Of a stretch of 64,000 nucleotides of DNA, positions 1 to 9,560 are shown piece by piece. Every line of letters starts with the position of its first letter. Position 1 is the stretch's first letter. A program made the position numbers and the translations under genes. Source of the stretch: an uncultured Paracoccaceae bacterium (GTDB taxonomy: Bacteria; Pseudomonadota; Alphaproteobacteria; Rhodobacterales; Rhodobacteraceae); contig CAJJAK010000013.1 of the NCBI GenBank assembly GCA_905182165.1, positions 44,540 to 108,539 of the forward strand, read 5' to 3'. The notes below the pieces were generated by a model, which saw only the letters and a list, made by a program, of their open reading frames with translations, was not told the origin of the DNA and made no database searches.

Positions 1-1
1 G

Positions 2-1102
2 GCAAAGGAAAAGGGCTTATCTTCAGCTTTGTTAGATCGATTGATGATCAATGATACACGTTTAACAGAGTTGGTGAGCAGTATTAGGAATATTGCGAAT
101 CAAGATGATCCTATTGGAAAAATTCTCTCTGAGTGGACCCAGCCGTCAGGTCTGAACATAAGACGAGTAGGTACACCTATTGGTGTTATTGGGGTAATTT
201 ATGAAAGTAGGCCAAACGTTACTGCAGATGCTGCTGCGTTATGCCTTATGTCGGGAAATTCAGTTATTCTAAGATGTGGATCCGAAAGCTTTAATACGTC
301 CACCGCAATTTGTAACTGCATGACTATTGGTCTTAAAAAGGGCAAGTTATCTTTAGATGCTATACAAATTGTGCCTACAAGAGACAGAAACGCCGTTGAT
401 GCAATGTTATCATTATCTAATTATATAGACGTGATTATTCCCAGAGGTGGCAAAGGCCTTGTATCACTTGTGCAAGAAAAAGCGCGTGTACCGGTATTTG
501 CTCACCTGGAAGGTATTTGTCATTTATATGTTGATAAGTCTGCTGATTTAGAAAAATCTCGCTCTGTGCTTATGAACTCGAAACTTCGTAGAGTTGGTAT
601 TTGTGGTGCTACTGAATGTTTATTGATCGATCAGGAAATATTTGATGATTTTTCTTTTGTTTTGATTAATGATCTTTTAAGTGAAGGAGTTGAGGTCAGG
701 GGGGACTTATCAGCCCAATCTGTTGATGGGGTCCTCCTTGCTTCAGAAGAAGACTTTGGCCGAGAGTTTCTTGATAAAATAATTGCAGTCAAGGTTGTTG
801 ACGGTGTGAAAGGGGCTATTTCACATATTGAAAAATTTGGATCCAATCATACTGAATGTATTATGGCCGAAGATAATGCTTCAGTAGAAGAATTTTTTCA
901 AAGAGTAGATAGTGCCATTTTACTTCATAATGCCTCAACGCAATTTGCAGATGGTGGTGAATTTGGCATGGGCGCAGAAATTGGAATTGCAACTGGTAAA
1001 CTTCATGCTAGGGGACCGGTTGGTATTAATCAATTGACAACTTTTAAGTATTTAGTTGTAGGGGATGGAAAGTTCGAAAATAACACTGATTTTAATTTAT
1101 AA
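2..1102 (+). CDS. proA: Gamma-glutamyl phosphate reductase, N-terminus cut by window edge
   Basis: Second step of proline synthesis in the cytoplasm: NADPH-dependent reduction of glutamyl-5-phosphate to glutamate semialdehyde. The frame is open from base 2, so the apparent TTG start at 29 is internal and about 50-60 N-terminal residues lie outside the window. Family landmarks seen: [19 protein letters not shown], the catalytic-cysteine motif [12 protein letters not shown], the C-terminal [15 protein letters not shown] and the [15 protein letters not shown] block. The reading frame is unbroken over the visible part, unlike many genes here. The gene is followed by about 100 AT-rich bases and then lpxD on the same strand. 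Confidence 0.95.
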   Translation, partial: AKEKGLSSALLDRLMINDTRLTELVSSIRNIANQDDPIGKILSEWTQPSGLNIRRVGTPIGVIGVIYESRPNVTADAAALCLMSGNSVILRCGSESFNTSTAICNCMTIGLKKGKLSLDAIQIVPTRDRNAVDAMLSLSNYIDVIIPRGGKGLVSLVQEKARVPVFAHLEGICHLYVDKSADLEKSRSVLMNSKLRRVGICGATECLLIDQEIFDDFSFVLINDLLSEGVEVRGDLSAQSVDGVLLASEEDFGREFLDKIIAVKVVDGVKGAISHIEKFGSNHTECIMAEDNASVEEFFQRVDSAILLHNASTQFADGGEFGMGAEIGIATGKLHARGPVGINQLTTFKYLVVGDGKFENNTDFNL

Positions 1103-1207
1103 AATTATTTTTTAATTTAATTTAATTTCAAATATAGTTACTTTTTTTAATTCTTATGCTAATTGAATCGTAAAGAACTAACCTACTAGTGCAGATTGAA
1201 GGTGATA

Positions 1208-2264
1208 ATGTCTTATACAGTTATGGAGATATCTCAAGCGCTCAATATTCCTTATGAAGGTGATGGAAGAATTAGAATAGTTTCTATTTCATCACCAGAA
1301 AATGCGAGACCAGATCAAATGGTAATTGCAACTTCTACAAAATACTTTGGTGAATTAAAAAATACGAAGGCATTGGTTGCTTTTATGTATAATGGTGCCG
1401 ATTGGAAGGCGCTTGGATTGAAAGCAGCGTTATTGCCTGATCAACCGAGGTTAAAAATGTCAGAAGTTTTTAACATGTATGATAAAAATGGACAATTAGA
1501 TCCAATTATTCATGATACTGCTATTATTGACCCTTCAGCAAAAATAGGCGAAAATGTTTCTATAGGTGCTTATTGTATTATTGGGAAAGGTGTTACAATT
1601 GGCAAAGGGACTTTTCTTGATACAAACATTTCCATTGCTGATAACTGTTTCATCGGCAACAATTCTTTAATTTTTAGTGGTGTTAAAGTTTCGACTGGTG
1701 TCACAATTGGCTCTAATTTTAGATGCAGTTTTAATACTGTAATTGGTTCTGATGGGTTCTCGTTATGTTTCATCAGCTGATGATAATATTAAAGAGATAA
1801 AGCGTAGTTTAGGTAAAAGGCGTGGGACTAACCAATCAAAATATTCAAGAATCGCAAGCTTTGGTTCTGTTGATATTGGTGATGATGTTGAAATTGGCAG
1901 TAATTGCTCTATCGATAGTGGCACCATAAAGAATACAATTGTTGGCGATGGAACAAAAATAGATAATTTGGTCCATATTGGTCACAATGTCGAAATTGGA
2001 GCTGATACATTGCTGTGTGGTCAAGTGGGTATTGCTGGTTCTGCAATCATTGGTAATCGGGTGGTTTTGGCTGGTCAATGTGGTGTTGGAGATCATACGA
2101 AAGTTGGCGATGACGTGATTGCGGGTGGTGCAACCAAAATCATTCTGCTAACTATCCTGCGCTAACGGTAGAGTGCGCTCTTAGGAAACCCTGCAATGAA
2201 AATGGATGAAAATATTAAAACAAAAATTAATAAGAAGATTACCAAGGTTCATGGAAAAAATTAA
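1208..2264 (+). CDS. lpxD: UDP-3-O-acylglucosamine N-acyltransferase LpxD, frameshifted
   Basis: Third enzyme of lipid A synthesis: transfers a 3-hydroxyacyl chain from acyl carrier protein to UDP-3-O-acylglucosamine. An N-terminal uridine-binding domain is followed by hexapeptide repeats ([20 protein letters not shown] and many IGx-type turns). The catalytic-histidine region is seen as [19 protein letters not shown]. The reading is broken near 1755-1770 and again twice near 2150-2180. After the last break the frame runs [16 protein letters not shown], the usual C-terminal LGxPA region, to a stop at 2262-2264. I chose ATG 1208 (MSYTV), with AAGG just upstream, over TTG 1196. It is directly followed by an acyl carrier protein gene, which fits supply of the acyl donor. 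The breaks look like sequence errors. Confidence 0.9.
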
Positions 2265-2331
2265 TCAAAAAAAATTATAAAATTAAGGAATTGAAGCATT
2301 TTAAACTTAAACTTTAGAGTAATGAAGCTAA

Positions 2332-2592
2332 ATGACTATACAAGATACAGTAGTTGAAATCTTAGCTGAGAAAGCTCTTTTAAAGCCTGGCGATGTTAAA
2401 TTGGATTTTTCAATAAGTGATTTAGGTTTGGATAGCCTTGGTATCGTTGAGATTATCTTCGCGTTGGAAGAACAGTTCAATATAGAAATTGATATAAATT
2501 TTAATAACGTAAATTCTAGTGATTTTGATATTTCAACAGTTCAGGAAATTATAAAATCTATTGAAAAAATACTTAAAAATAAAAATGGTTGA
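2332..2592 (+). CDS. Acyl carrier protein (specialised paralogue)
   Basis: An 86-residue acidic carrier protein with the phosphopantetheine attachment motif LGLDSLGIVEIIFALEEQF; the serine of DSL is the attachment site. It is not next to fabD/fabG as housekeeping acpP usually is. It sits between lpxD and a ketosynthase gene, an arrangement familiar from alphaproteobacterial lipid A acyl-chain clusters (AcpXL-like). I infer that it carries a lipid A-bound acyl chain, but the sequence alone does not prove that. The frame is intact. The stop is 6 bases before the ketosynthase start, indicating co-translation. Confidence 0.88.
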   Translation: MTIQDTVVEILAEKALLKPGDVKLDFSISDLGLDSLGIVEIIFALEEQFNIEIDINFNNVNSSDFDISTVQEIIKSIEKILKNKNG

Positions 2593-2598
2593 TTATAA

Positions 2599-3768
2599 AT
2601 GCCCCGTGTAGTCATTACTGGGAGAGGAACAATAAACTCTCTTGGTCATAGTGTAAAAGAAACAAACTTAGCAATGGTTCTTGGTGAATCTGGTATTAGT
2701 AATCTGCAGATTATTGATAGTTCTAAGTTGAATATTAATATCGCTGCACAAGTTAAAGGGTATAATCCTTTAGATTTTTTTCTTAAAAAAGAATTAAATT
2801 TTTTAGATCCATTTTCTCAATTTGCTTTAATTTCTGCAAAAGAAGCGTTGAGTGAGTCTGAGCTTATCTTCACTGACGAATTGACTGAGAATACAGGTGT
2901 TATTATTGGCACTGCAGGCGGTGGTTTAAACACACAAGAAGATAATTATAGATTAGTATTTCAAGAAAATAAGAATAAGGTTCATCCTTTTATAGTTCCC
3001 AAAATGATGCATAATGCAGCTGCTAGTAATGTTGCCAAAGCTTACGGTTTTAAAGGGGTAACTTACTCAATATCAAGCGCTTGCGCCTCTTCAAATCATG
3101 CAATTTCTAATGCGTTTCAGTTAATCCGTTCTGGTGGTGCAAAAGTAATGATCGCGGGTGGTTCTGATTCAATGTTAACTTTTGGTGGTATTAAGGCATG
3201 GGAAGGCATGAGAATAATGTCTAAAACTGGTTGCCGTCCATTCTGTTTGACAAGAGATGGTTTAGTTCAAGGAGAAGGAAGTGCCGTTTTTGTTTTAGAG
3301 GAATTTAATTTTGCAGTTAAGCGTGGAGCAAACATCTTGGCTGAAATAATAGGCTGCTCAATGACGTCAGATGGTCACGATTTGATGTCTCCATCAGTTA
3401 GCGGTGTGAAAAGAGCGATTGTTTCCTAAAGACGATAATAAATATGAAGAAACTAGAAAGTCATTATGGAGAGTTTTAAGTGAAAACATATTAAACGGAA
3501 ACATCACAGAAATTTATAGAGACGACAATGATAACTTTCTTTCGAAGAATAAGTTAAAAGCAGTCGACCCAGACGGTACAGGAGGAGACAATGGTTTTAT
3601 GAGTAAAATTAGCTTTGTTCCAACAATTAATGGAATTGTTAGAGCTAGAGAGTCATTAAAATCTGATCAAATTACGGGATACATAATTAAAGGTATGTGG
3701 ATGTGGCTATGTCAAATGCATTTGCATTTGGTGGTTTGAATTCAGTTGTAATCTTGAAGTCCATATAA
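2599..3768 (+). CDS. fabF: Beta-ketoacyl-ACP synthase (FabF-like), internal block replaced
   Basis: Condensing enzyme that elongates an acyl chain on a carrier protein, probably the ACP encoded just upstream. Residues 1 to about 274 are a normal KAS II: MPRVVITGRGTINSLG, then the active-site cysteine in SSACASSNHAISNAF. After base 3420 the homology stops. The expected segment with the two catalytic histidines (the NAHGT and GH-x-x-GA regions) is absent and replaced by about 284 bases of unrelated coding sequence. From about 3704 the KAS C-terminus resumes as DVAMSNAFAFGGLNSVVIL and ends at TAA 3766-3768. As written the gene could not make active enzyme. Total length is close to a normal family member, so the block is a substitution, not an insertion. 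Confidence 0.85.
3420..3703 (+). other. Foreign coding block inside fabF, GldN-like (Bacteroidetes)
   Basis: Reads through in its own frame as FPKDDNKYEETRKSLWRVL, then NGNITEIYRDDNDNF, and ends DQITGYIIKGMW. The SL-x-VL...NG-x-ITE-x-Y and GY-x-IKGMW patterns recall GldN of the gliding-motility/type IX secretion apparatus of Flavobacteriia. The identification is from memory and moderate. It is certainly not ketosynthase sequence. The block begins just after the native codons for RAIV and ends in a repeated ATGTGG, where the ketosynthase frame resumes. It is likely an assembly or read chimera. Confidence 0.6.
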
Positions 3769-3794
3769 ATATTTTAACAATATTTTTTATATGG
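3761..3794. terminator. Hairpin between convergent fabF and corC-like gene
   Basis: A perfect 9-base inverted repeat (CCATATAAA / TTTATATGG) encloses a T-rich interior. It overlaps the fabF stop codon and lies just before the stop of the opposing gene at 3797. Position between convergent genes suggests a shared bidirectional terminator. The stem is AT-rich, so strength is uncertain. Confidence 0.5.
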
Positions 3795-3796
3795 AG

Positions 3797-5116
3797 TTAG
3801 CTATCCTTTATTGAGTTGATCTTGAGTTTTGTAATTTGATTTTTTTTACGCTCTATTATCTCTATTCTAAAGCCATAGAAAACAAATACCTGACCAACGC
3901 TTGGTATTATTTGTGCTTCATGAATGACCAATCCTGCAATTGTATGCGCTTCACTGTCAGGTAAGTTCCATTCTCGTGCTCTATTTAAGTCGCGGATGGT
4001 TGTATTTCCTTCTACTATTAATACGCCATCACTTGGATCTTGTGATGGTTGTTCGGTGATTTTATCATGTTCGTCGTTTATTTCCCCAACTATCTCTTCA
4101 ATAATATCTTCTAAAGTTATTAAGCCCTGAAGTGCTCCATATTCGTCTACTACTAATGCAAAATGGGCTCGCCTTCTCAAGAATTCTCTCAATTGATCAT
4201 CTAGTGGTGTTGTTTCTGGAACAAAGTACGGTTTCATAGCTATTTCGAGAACTTTTTCTTCATTAAAATGGGGTTTATTTCCATTTTTCTCTGTATTTAC
4301 AGTCCTTAATAGTGATTTAGCATGCATGACACCTATTATATTTTCTTGTTCAGATTTATAAATTGGTAATCTGGTGTAACTTGAAGCTAAGCACTGTTCT
4401 AGTATTGCCTTTGGAGTGGAATCTGCATCGATCATTTCTATTTCAGATCTATGCAACATTATTTCTTCCACAGTTCGATTGGCTAAGTCTAACGTTGCAA
4501 GGAGCCTATCCCTGTCGTCTTTCTCTACAGCGCCTTCAAGGTGACCTAGAGAAATGGCACCTAATATTTCATCTTGAGCTGAATTTGCTTGCTGTAGTGA
4601 CTTAATATTCTTCCCAAATAAACGAAAAAGAGCTCCAACAATCCACTGAATTCCACTGGTTATTGGACCAAAAACTAAAACTATTGGTCCTATGATTGGA
4701 GAGACCCTCGTTGCGGCCATTTCTGGATTACTGATTGCATAAATTTTTGGCATAACTTCAGCAAAGATGACAATGAGAAATGTCATAATCAATGTAGAAT
4801 AAAAAACTCCACTTTCTCCATAAATTTTTGTTAAGAGGTGGGTGGCAAGAGAAGCTGCTAAAATATTAGCAAAATTGTTTCCAAGTAATATTGCACCAAT
4901 TAATTTTTCTGTATTTTCTGTTAATTTTAAAGCTCGTGCAGCTGATTTTATTCCTTTATCAGCTTTTGCTCTTAGTTTACTTCTACTTGCGGCAGTTAAA
5001 GCCGTTTCGGATCCGGAAAAAAAACCTGATAGAAACAGCAACAAAATTATTACTACTACTGTCAGAATATTTGCTATGCTGAATGTAGATGAGAATTCCA
5101 TAATAGTATTGTTCAC
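3797..5116 (-). CDS. CNNM/CorC-HlyC family membrane protein with CBS pair
   Basis: A 439-residue inner-membrane protein of the hemolysin C / CorB-type family, linked in other bacteria to magnesium or cobalt efflux. An N-terminal DUF21 transmembrane domain (about residues 15-190) opens with the hydrophobic run ANILTVVVIILLLFLSGFF and the family motif SGSETALTAASRSK. A tandem CBS region (about 205-340) includes ALVVDEYGALQGLITLEDI and IEEIVGEINDEHD. The C-terminal CorC_HlyC domain ends near residue 435. The frame is intact. It is co-directional with and downstream of xerD. The exact substrate cannot be read from sequence. Confidence 0.9.
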   Translation of the reverse strand: MNNTIMEFSSTFSIANILTVVVIILLLFLSGFFSGSETALTAASRSKLRAKADKGIKSAARALKLTENTEKLIGAILLGNNFANILAASLATHLLTKIYGESGVFYSTLIMTFLIVIFAEVMPKIYAISNPEMAATRVSPIIGPIVLVFGPITSGIQWIVGALFRLFGKNIKSLQQANSAQDEILGAISLGHLEGAVEKDDRDRLLATLDLANRTVEEIMLHRSEIEMIDADSTPKAILEQCLASSYTRLPIYKSEQENIIGVMHAKSLLRTVNTEKNGNKPHFNEEKVLEIAMKPYFVPETTPLDDQLREFLRRRAHFALVVDEYGALQGLITLEDIIEEIVGEINDEHDKITEQPSQDPSDGVLIVEGNTTIRDLNRAREWNLPDSEAHTIAGLVIHEAQIIPSVGQVFVFYGFRIEIIERKKNQITKLKINSIKDS

Positions 5117-5215
5117 TTTCAGGTTAGGTTTTTTTTATAGTATTTATTAGTATTTATTAGTATTTGATAAACTTTGTTAGATTTAGTTAACTTTGGATTT
5201 AAGTAGATACACAAT

Positions 5216-6142
5216 TTATTTTGAATTTGCCAGAGGATGATGGTTTTCGACTAAATCTGTTAAGCGTTTTGTCAGTACATGGGTATATATTTCAGTGCTT
5301 GATATGTCGGAGTGTCCTAATAGGGTTTGAATTGATCTTAAATCAGCACCGTTTGCTAAGAGATGAGTCGCAAATGCATGCCTTAGTGTATGAGGTGAGA
5401 TGAAAGTAGGATTTAAGTTTGCAATTAACGCTATCTCTTTTATCAGTTTGTAAAATCTTATACGAGACAAATGTCCCTTTTTAGAGTTTGATGGGAAAAG
5501 GTATCTTTGTTTAGCCTCTGTTTTTCTCTCTCTTGCTTTTGCAGTTTTTTGCCATTCTACTAACCATTTTTTGAGGCTTTTTTGAGCAGTAGATGATAAT
5601 GGTACCAATCTTTCTTTTCCACCCTTTCCGGTAATATACAACATGTTTGAGTTATTTTTTGCGGCAGTTACAGGTAAAGAAACTAATTCCGACACTCTCA
5701 TTCCAGTTGCATATAAAACCTCTAATAAACATTGATTTCTGACTTTGTCAGCAAAACTCTTTCCAACATTTTTTGCTGCATTTAACAACGCTTCTACATC
5801 ATTTTCTGACAGTGTCCCAGGGAGTTTTTTTGGTAATTTAGGTTGATTTGGTAAGTTTGATTACCACTGTATCTTTTCTTCATATGCAAATCTATAAAAT
5901 CCTTTAATAGCAGAAAGCCTTCGAGCTCTAGTAGATGCAGCTAATCCATTTTGATCTAAATGGATCATATAATTTTCAATATTTTTTTGGGATGCGGTGT
6001 CTAATGTAACGTTTTCTTTAATGAGAAAATCAATGAAGCTATTCAAATCATGTTTGTAAGCTAAAATTGTATTTTCTGATGATTGATATTCCGCATATTG
6101 TGCATTTAAGAAAAATTCTATCCAATTTAATTTTTTATTCAA
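5216..6142 (-). CDS. xerD: Tyrosine recombinase XerD, one frameshift
   Basis: Site-specific recombinase that resolves chromosome dimers at dif with its partner XerC at division. The N-terminal SAM-like DNA-binding domain is encoded at 5861-6142 (SSENTILAYKHDLNSF). The catalytic domain is at 5216-5788: the first arginine in YATGMRVSEL, HTLRHAFATHLLANGADL carrying the H-x-x-R pair, LLGHSD, and the nucleophilic tyrosine in TEIYTHV. The two parts are in different frames and are joined by readable codons for KLPKKLPGTLSEND, so one indel near 5855 separates them. XerD is preferred over XerC because of the C-terminal LVENHHPLA and the usual proximity to aroK in alphaproteobacteria. The break is probably a sequence error. 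Confidence 0.9.
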
Positions 6143-6208
6143 TTGTTCAATCCATTAATATGTATTGAATTGCGATAAGTTTTGCAATTTTTTCTAAACC
6201 AGTTTGCA

Positions 6209-7617
6209 TTAGCGCACGTAATATTGTTTGATAGCATTAATATTCCCAGTTTTAATTGTTAAAAGTGAAATAACACCAATAATAACTTCTCCTATTCTTC
6301 CTTGCTCAATTAGAATTATATTTTCCTCTTTATATATAGGGTCACGTATTGCGCTTATTATGCTTTCTTCAAATGCCGAAATATTCCCTAATTTGCTATA
6401 ATCATTTTTGGCAATACTTTGAGCAGAAATAAAATTGCTATTTATTGAAATTTTATTTGTTATTTTGCTATAATCGCCAGTGAGTAAATTCATTTTTATT
6501 GAGATTGGTGTTTTCCAACCCAAATCTTGTTGTTTTAAAATATGATCTTTATAATATTCACAAAACTGGTTGGACAAACCAATTTCCTCAAAATCGCTAA
6601 AACCTTTTGTTAAGAATTTTTTAATTTGTACTGCATCGTTAGAATTAATAGATTTTTCTAAAGAGCTTATTACTAAAATTCGTTCCTTCAGCCCAACCCC
6701 GTAATTTTTGTCAATTATACCATTTTTGTACAATTGAAATAATTGTTTAGCTGATATTGTACCAATTTTTGCTAATCTCTCACCAGCAATTAATTTTTTG
6801 CGAGAATTAATGCTTTGGTTAAAATCGTAGGACAAAAAAGTAATTGGTATTATAATATCATTACTAATTGCTTCTTTTTTCGATAGTATTACGTAATCTA
6901 AAGCTGATAAGATGTGACCTTCTTTTTGAATAAAGAATGGTATCTCTTGCTGGTTGCTTAAAAGAATTTTTAAAATCTCCGTTTCATATGTATTCGTAAA
7001 ATTTAGTATGTTTGCTGTTTCAAATATTATCTTTGCTTGCTGCATTTCATTTTCGTAAGTCAAACAGTATAATTTCTTTTTGAGGCTAGGGGTGATGCTT
7101 TCAGTTTTTTTATATTGTGCACAGGCTAGAGTATCGTTGCCACGTATAATATTTATAATGAATTGTGGATCTGAGCTAATTTTCAAAGTTGGGTCATTAA
7201 CATTGATGAATAATTGTGCTTCCTTAAATTTTCCAAGTTCAATCAGCTTATTCAGTCGTATTAAATATAAATCACGTTCTTTTATGGAATTCAGATCAAC
7301 TGGCATTTCAGAGATTAAAACAGCTGTGAATAAGTTTCTTATTAAAGGATTGGAATTCAGTGAGAAACACCAATTTTTTTTGAAATATCTTCAATATCTG
7401 ACCAGGACCAGTAGTAATACGGAAGTTTTACATTTTGTTCATAGAGGCTCTTTATTCATTAATTTTTTCATATAGAATTATTTTCTATTATTTGCTGAGT
7501 TTTTGACACCTTTAGTAATTTTTTATTTATCCAGTTCAAAGTTGTTTCTTGAGCGTAAATTGGATGGTGTGAGAATAACCATAATAATATAAAGATTATG
7601 TATTTAAATTTAATCAA
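6209..7617 (-). CDS. Unrecognised secreted protein, frameshifted at its N-terminal part
   Basis: I do not recognise a family with certainty. The long open part (6209-7306, 365 residues) is rich in I, N, K and S and looks helical, with no cysteine motif. Upstream codons continue the protein through three frames. A TTG start at 7617 gives a signal peptide (KFKYIIFILLWLFSHHPIYA, then QE), followed by NWINKKLLKVSKTQQIIE, YEQNVKLPYYYWSWSDIED and finally NPLIRNLFTAVLISEMP joining the long part. About 470 residues in all, probably periplasmic. Large uncharacterised secreted proteins occupy this spot between xerD and aroK in other Rhodobacterales. The TTG start overlaps the stop of the small gene upstream, suggesting coupling. 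Confidence 0.6.
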
Positions 7618-7738
7618 GCTTTATCTCAATGTTATATTCTGTTTGCTCTGTGTCTGTATTGCCCAAAAGAGCGTAAACTGATAAATAAACAAAGCTTAAC
7701 AGTGCTAAAAAAAAAGTTATTTTAATTATTATTTTCAT
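7610..7738 (-). CDS. Small single-pass membrane protein, 42 residues
   Basis: A short gene that begins ATG at 7738 and ends TAA at 7610. The product has a basic N-terminus (MKIIIKITFF), one hydrophobic helix (LALLSFVYLSVYALLG) and an acidic tail. It overlaps the start of the following secreted-protein gene by 8 bases, so the pair is probably translated together. Small proteins of this shape are found upstream of the same large gene in related bacteria as I recall. Function is unknown. The divergent partner across about 120 bases is aroK. Confidence 0.6.
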   Translation of the reverse strand: MKIIIKITFFLALLSFVYLSVYALLGNTDTEQTEYNIEIKLD

Positions 7739-7859
7739 TCAGTATGTTCTCCATCTTTAATTCGTTGATCAGAGCAGCTAGTAATAATTTACTCAAAATA
7801 GTATATGTTCGTCAAAGTAAAAAATAATAATTTCAATATGCCGCAAAAAGTGAGTTGTT

Positions 7860-8402
7860 TTGACATATAAATTAAAAAAATCAGTTGTGCTAGTGGGTAT
7901 GATGGGTGCTGGCAAAACTGCTGTTGGTAGATCTATAGCAACTCGCTTAGGTGCAAAATTTGTTGATTTAGATGATGAAATTATTAAAGCTGCTAATATG
8001 AAAATTACTGAAATTTTTGAAACATATGGTGAGGTTTTTTTTCGTGATAAGGAGAGTAAAGTTCTTCAAAGGTTACTGGATAGAGAACCTATTGTGCTAG
8101 CAGCTGGTGGTGGCACTTTTATATCTGAAGAAAATCGTAGAATTATCTTATCAAAAGCGCATAGTATTTGGTTGAATTCAAATTGCGCAATATTGTGGGA
8201 ACGAATTAAAAATAATAAAAATAGACCATTGCTAAGTCAATATGATAGATTTGAAAAATTTAAAAATCTTTATGATGATCGTGTTAGATTTTATGCTGAG
8301 GCGGATATCTCAATTGTTAATAATCAAAATTGTTCTATTGATGAAGTAGGTAAAAGGACAGTCGATCAGTTTTTATCTCTTATAAATAGTAAATTAGAAT
8401 AG
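7860..8402 (+). CDS. aroK: Shikimate kinase
   Basis: Fifth step of the shikimate pathway: ATP-dependent phosphorylation of shikimate at the 3-hydroxyl. 180 residues, normal length and intact. Walker A is GMMGAGKTAVGR (residues 13-24). The shikimate-binding acidic site is DLDDEI, with the GGG motif in LAAGGGTFI and the lid arginine in NRPLL. The TTG at 7860 is the only start that keeps the complete P-loop domain; the nearby ATG at 7838 is out of frame. aroB follows after 13 bases, the standard pairing. Confidence 0.95.
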   Translation: MTYKLKKSVVLVGMMGAGKTAVGRSIATRLGAKFVDLDDEIIKAANMKITEIFETYGEVFFRDKESKVLQRLLDREPIVLAAGGGTFISEENRRIILSKAHSIWLNSNCAILWERIKNNKNRPLLSQYDRFEKFKNLYDDRVRFYAEADISIVNNQNCSIDEVGKRTVDQFLSLINSKLE

Positions 8403-8415
8403 AAAGTTTAAGTAA

Positions 8416-9548
8416 ATGGAGAGCTTAACTGTAGACCTGGGTTCGAGAAGCTATAAAATAAATATTTCCACTGGTATTATACCGTCCCTTGGCGCCGAAT
8501 TGAAAACGTATTTGAATCGTGATCGTATTTGGATTGTTTCTGATGTTAATATTCTTCATTTGTATCAAACTGACTTAGAAAAAAGCTTTATGAAAGCTGG
8601 GATTGAATTAAATTTATTAGAATTACCAAGTGGAGAAAAAACAAAATCGTTCCATTTTTTTGAAAAAACAGTTAATTGGTTTTTAGAAACAGGAATAGAA
8701 CGTAACGACTTAATCATTGCTTTTGGTGGTGGGGTGATTGGTGATATTACTGGTTGGGTTGCAGCGGCTTCATACCAAATTGACGTGGAGTTGATTTTAT
8801 TCAAATACCTACTACGTTGCTTGCTCAAGTTGATAGCTCTGTTGGTGGTAAAACTGGAATTAACTCTCGATTTGGCAAAAATTTGATTGGAAACTTTAAT
8901 CAACCCAAGGCTGTAATAATTGATGTTAGCACTTTAAGGACACTTTGTGATCGCCAGTTAAAGTCTGGATATAGCGAAATATTAAAATATGGTTTATTAG
9001 GTGATATAAAGTTTTTCAATTGGTTGGATTTGAATGGGACAGACATTTTATCTAGGGATGAGGCGTTACTCACCAAAGCAATTAAAAAATCATGTCTCAT
9101 AAAGGCAGAATTTGTTAAACAGGATGAGAGGGAGCAAGGGAAAAGAGCCTTGTTAAACTTAGGTCATACTTTTGGTCATGCTTTGGAAGCTGTTACTGGT
9201 TATTCTGAACAATTGTTGCACGGCGAAGGCGTCTCTATTGGCTGCATGTTAGCTTTTGAAGTTAGTGCTGCTATGGGTTTTACATCTCTTGAGGCTACAA
9301 AAAGGGTAAAGAGTCATCTTAGAAGAGTGGGATTGAAATCGGAGTTGCGTGAAATTAGCAGTTCTCTTCCCCCAACTGAAAAAATTATTCAAGAAATGTT
9401 CAAAGACAAAAAAGTTAATAATGGTGTGGTCAATTTTATTATGGTTAAAGACATTGGTGAGGCTTTTGTTACTGATGAGGTGGATTTTTCCGTAGTTAGT
9501 AATGTTCTGGATGCTTATTGTGAGTTGTTATTTTGTCTAACTCTTTAG
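8416..9548 (+). CDS. aroB: 3-dehydroquinate synthase, one frameshift
   Basis: Second step of the shikimate pathway: NAD- and metal-dependent cyclisation of DAHP to 3-dehydroquinate. The N-terminal NAD domain includes GIERNDLIIAFGGGVIGD. The frame slips near 8785, just before the DFIQIPTTLLAQVDSSVGG block. The rest (NSRFGKNLIGNFNQPKAV, then the zinc-binding histidines in LNLGHTFGHALE and LLHGEGVSIG) reads cleanly from 8817. Two overlapping open frames therefore represent one gene of normal length (about 375 residues). The break looks like a single-base error. Confidence 0.93.
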
Positions 9549-9560
9549 GATCCTACATAA

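Noticed and set aside
3419..3739. Open frame of 106 residues as an independent gene
   Set aside because: It has no proper start region, begins inside fabF, ends by running into native fabF codons in the wrong frame, and is better explained as a foreign fragment.
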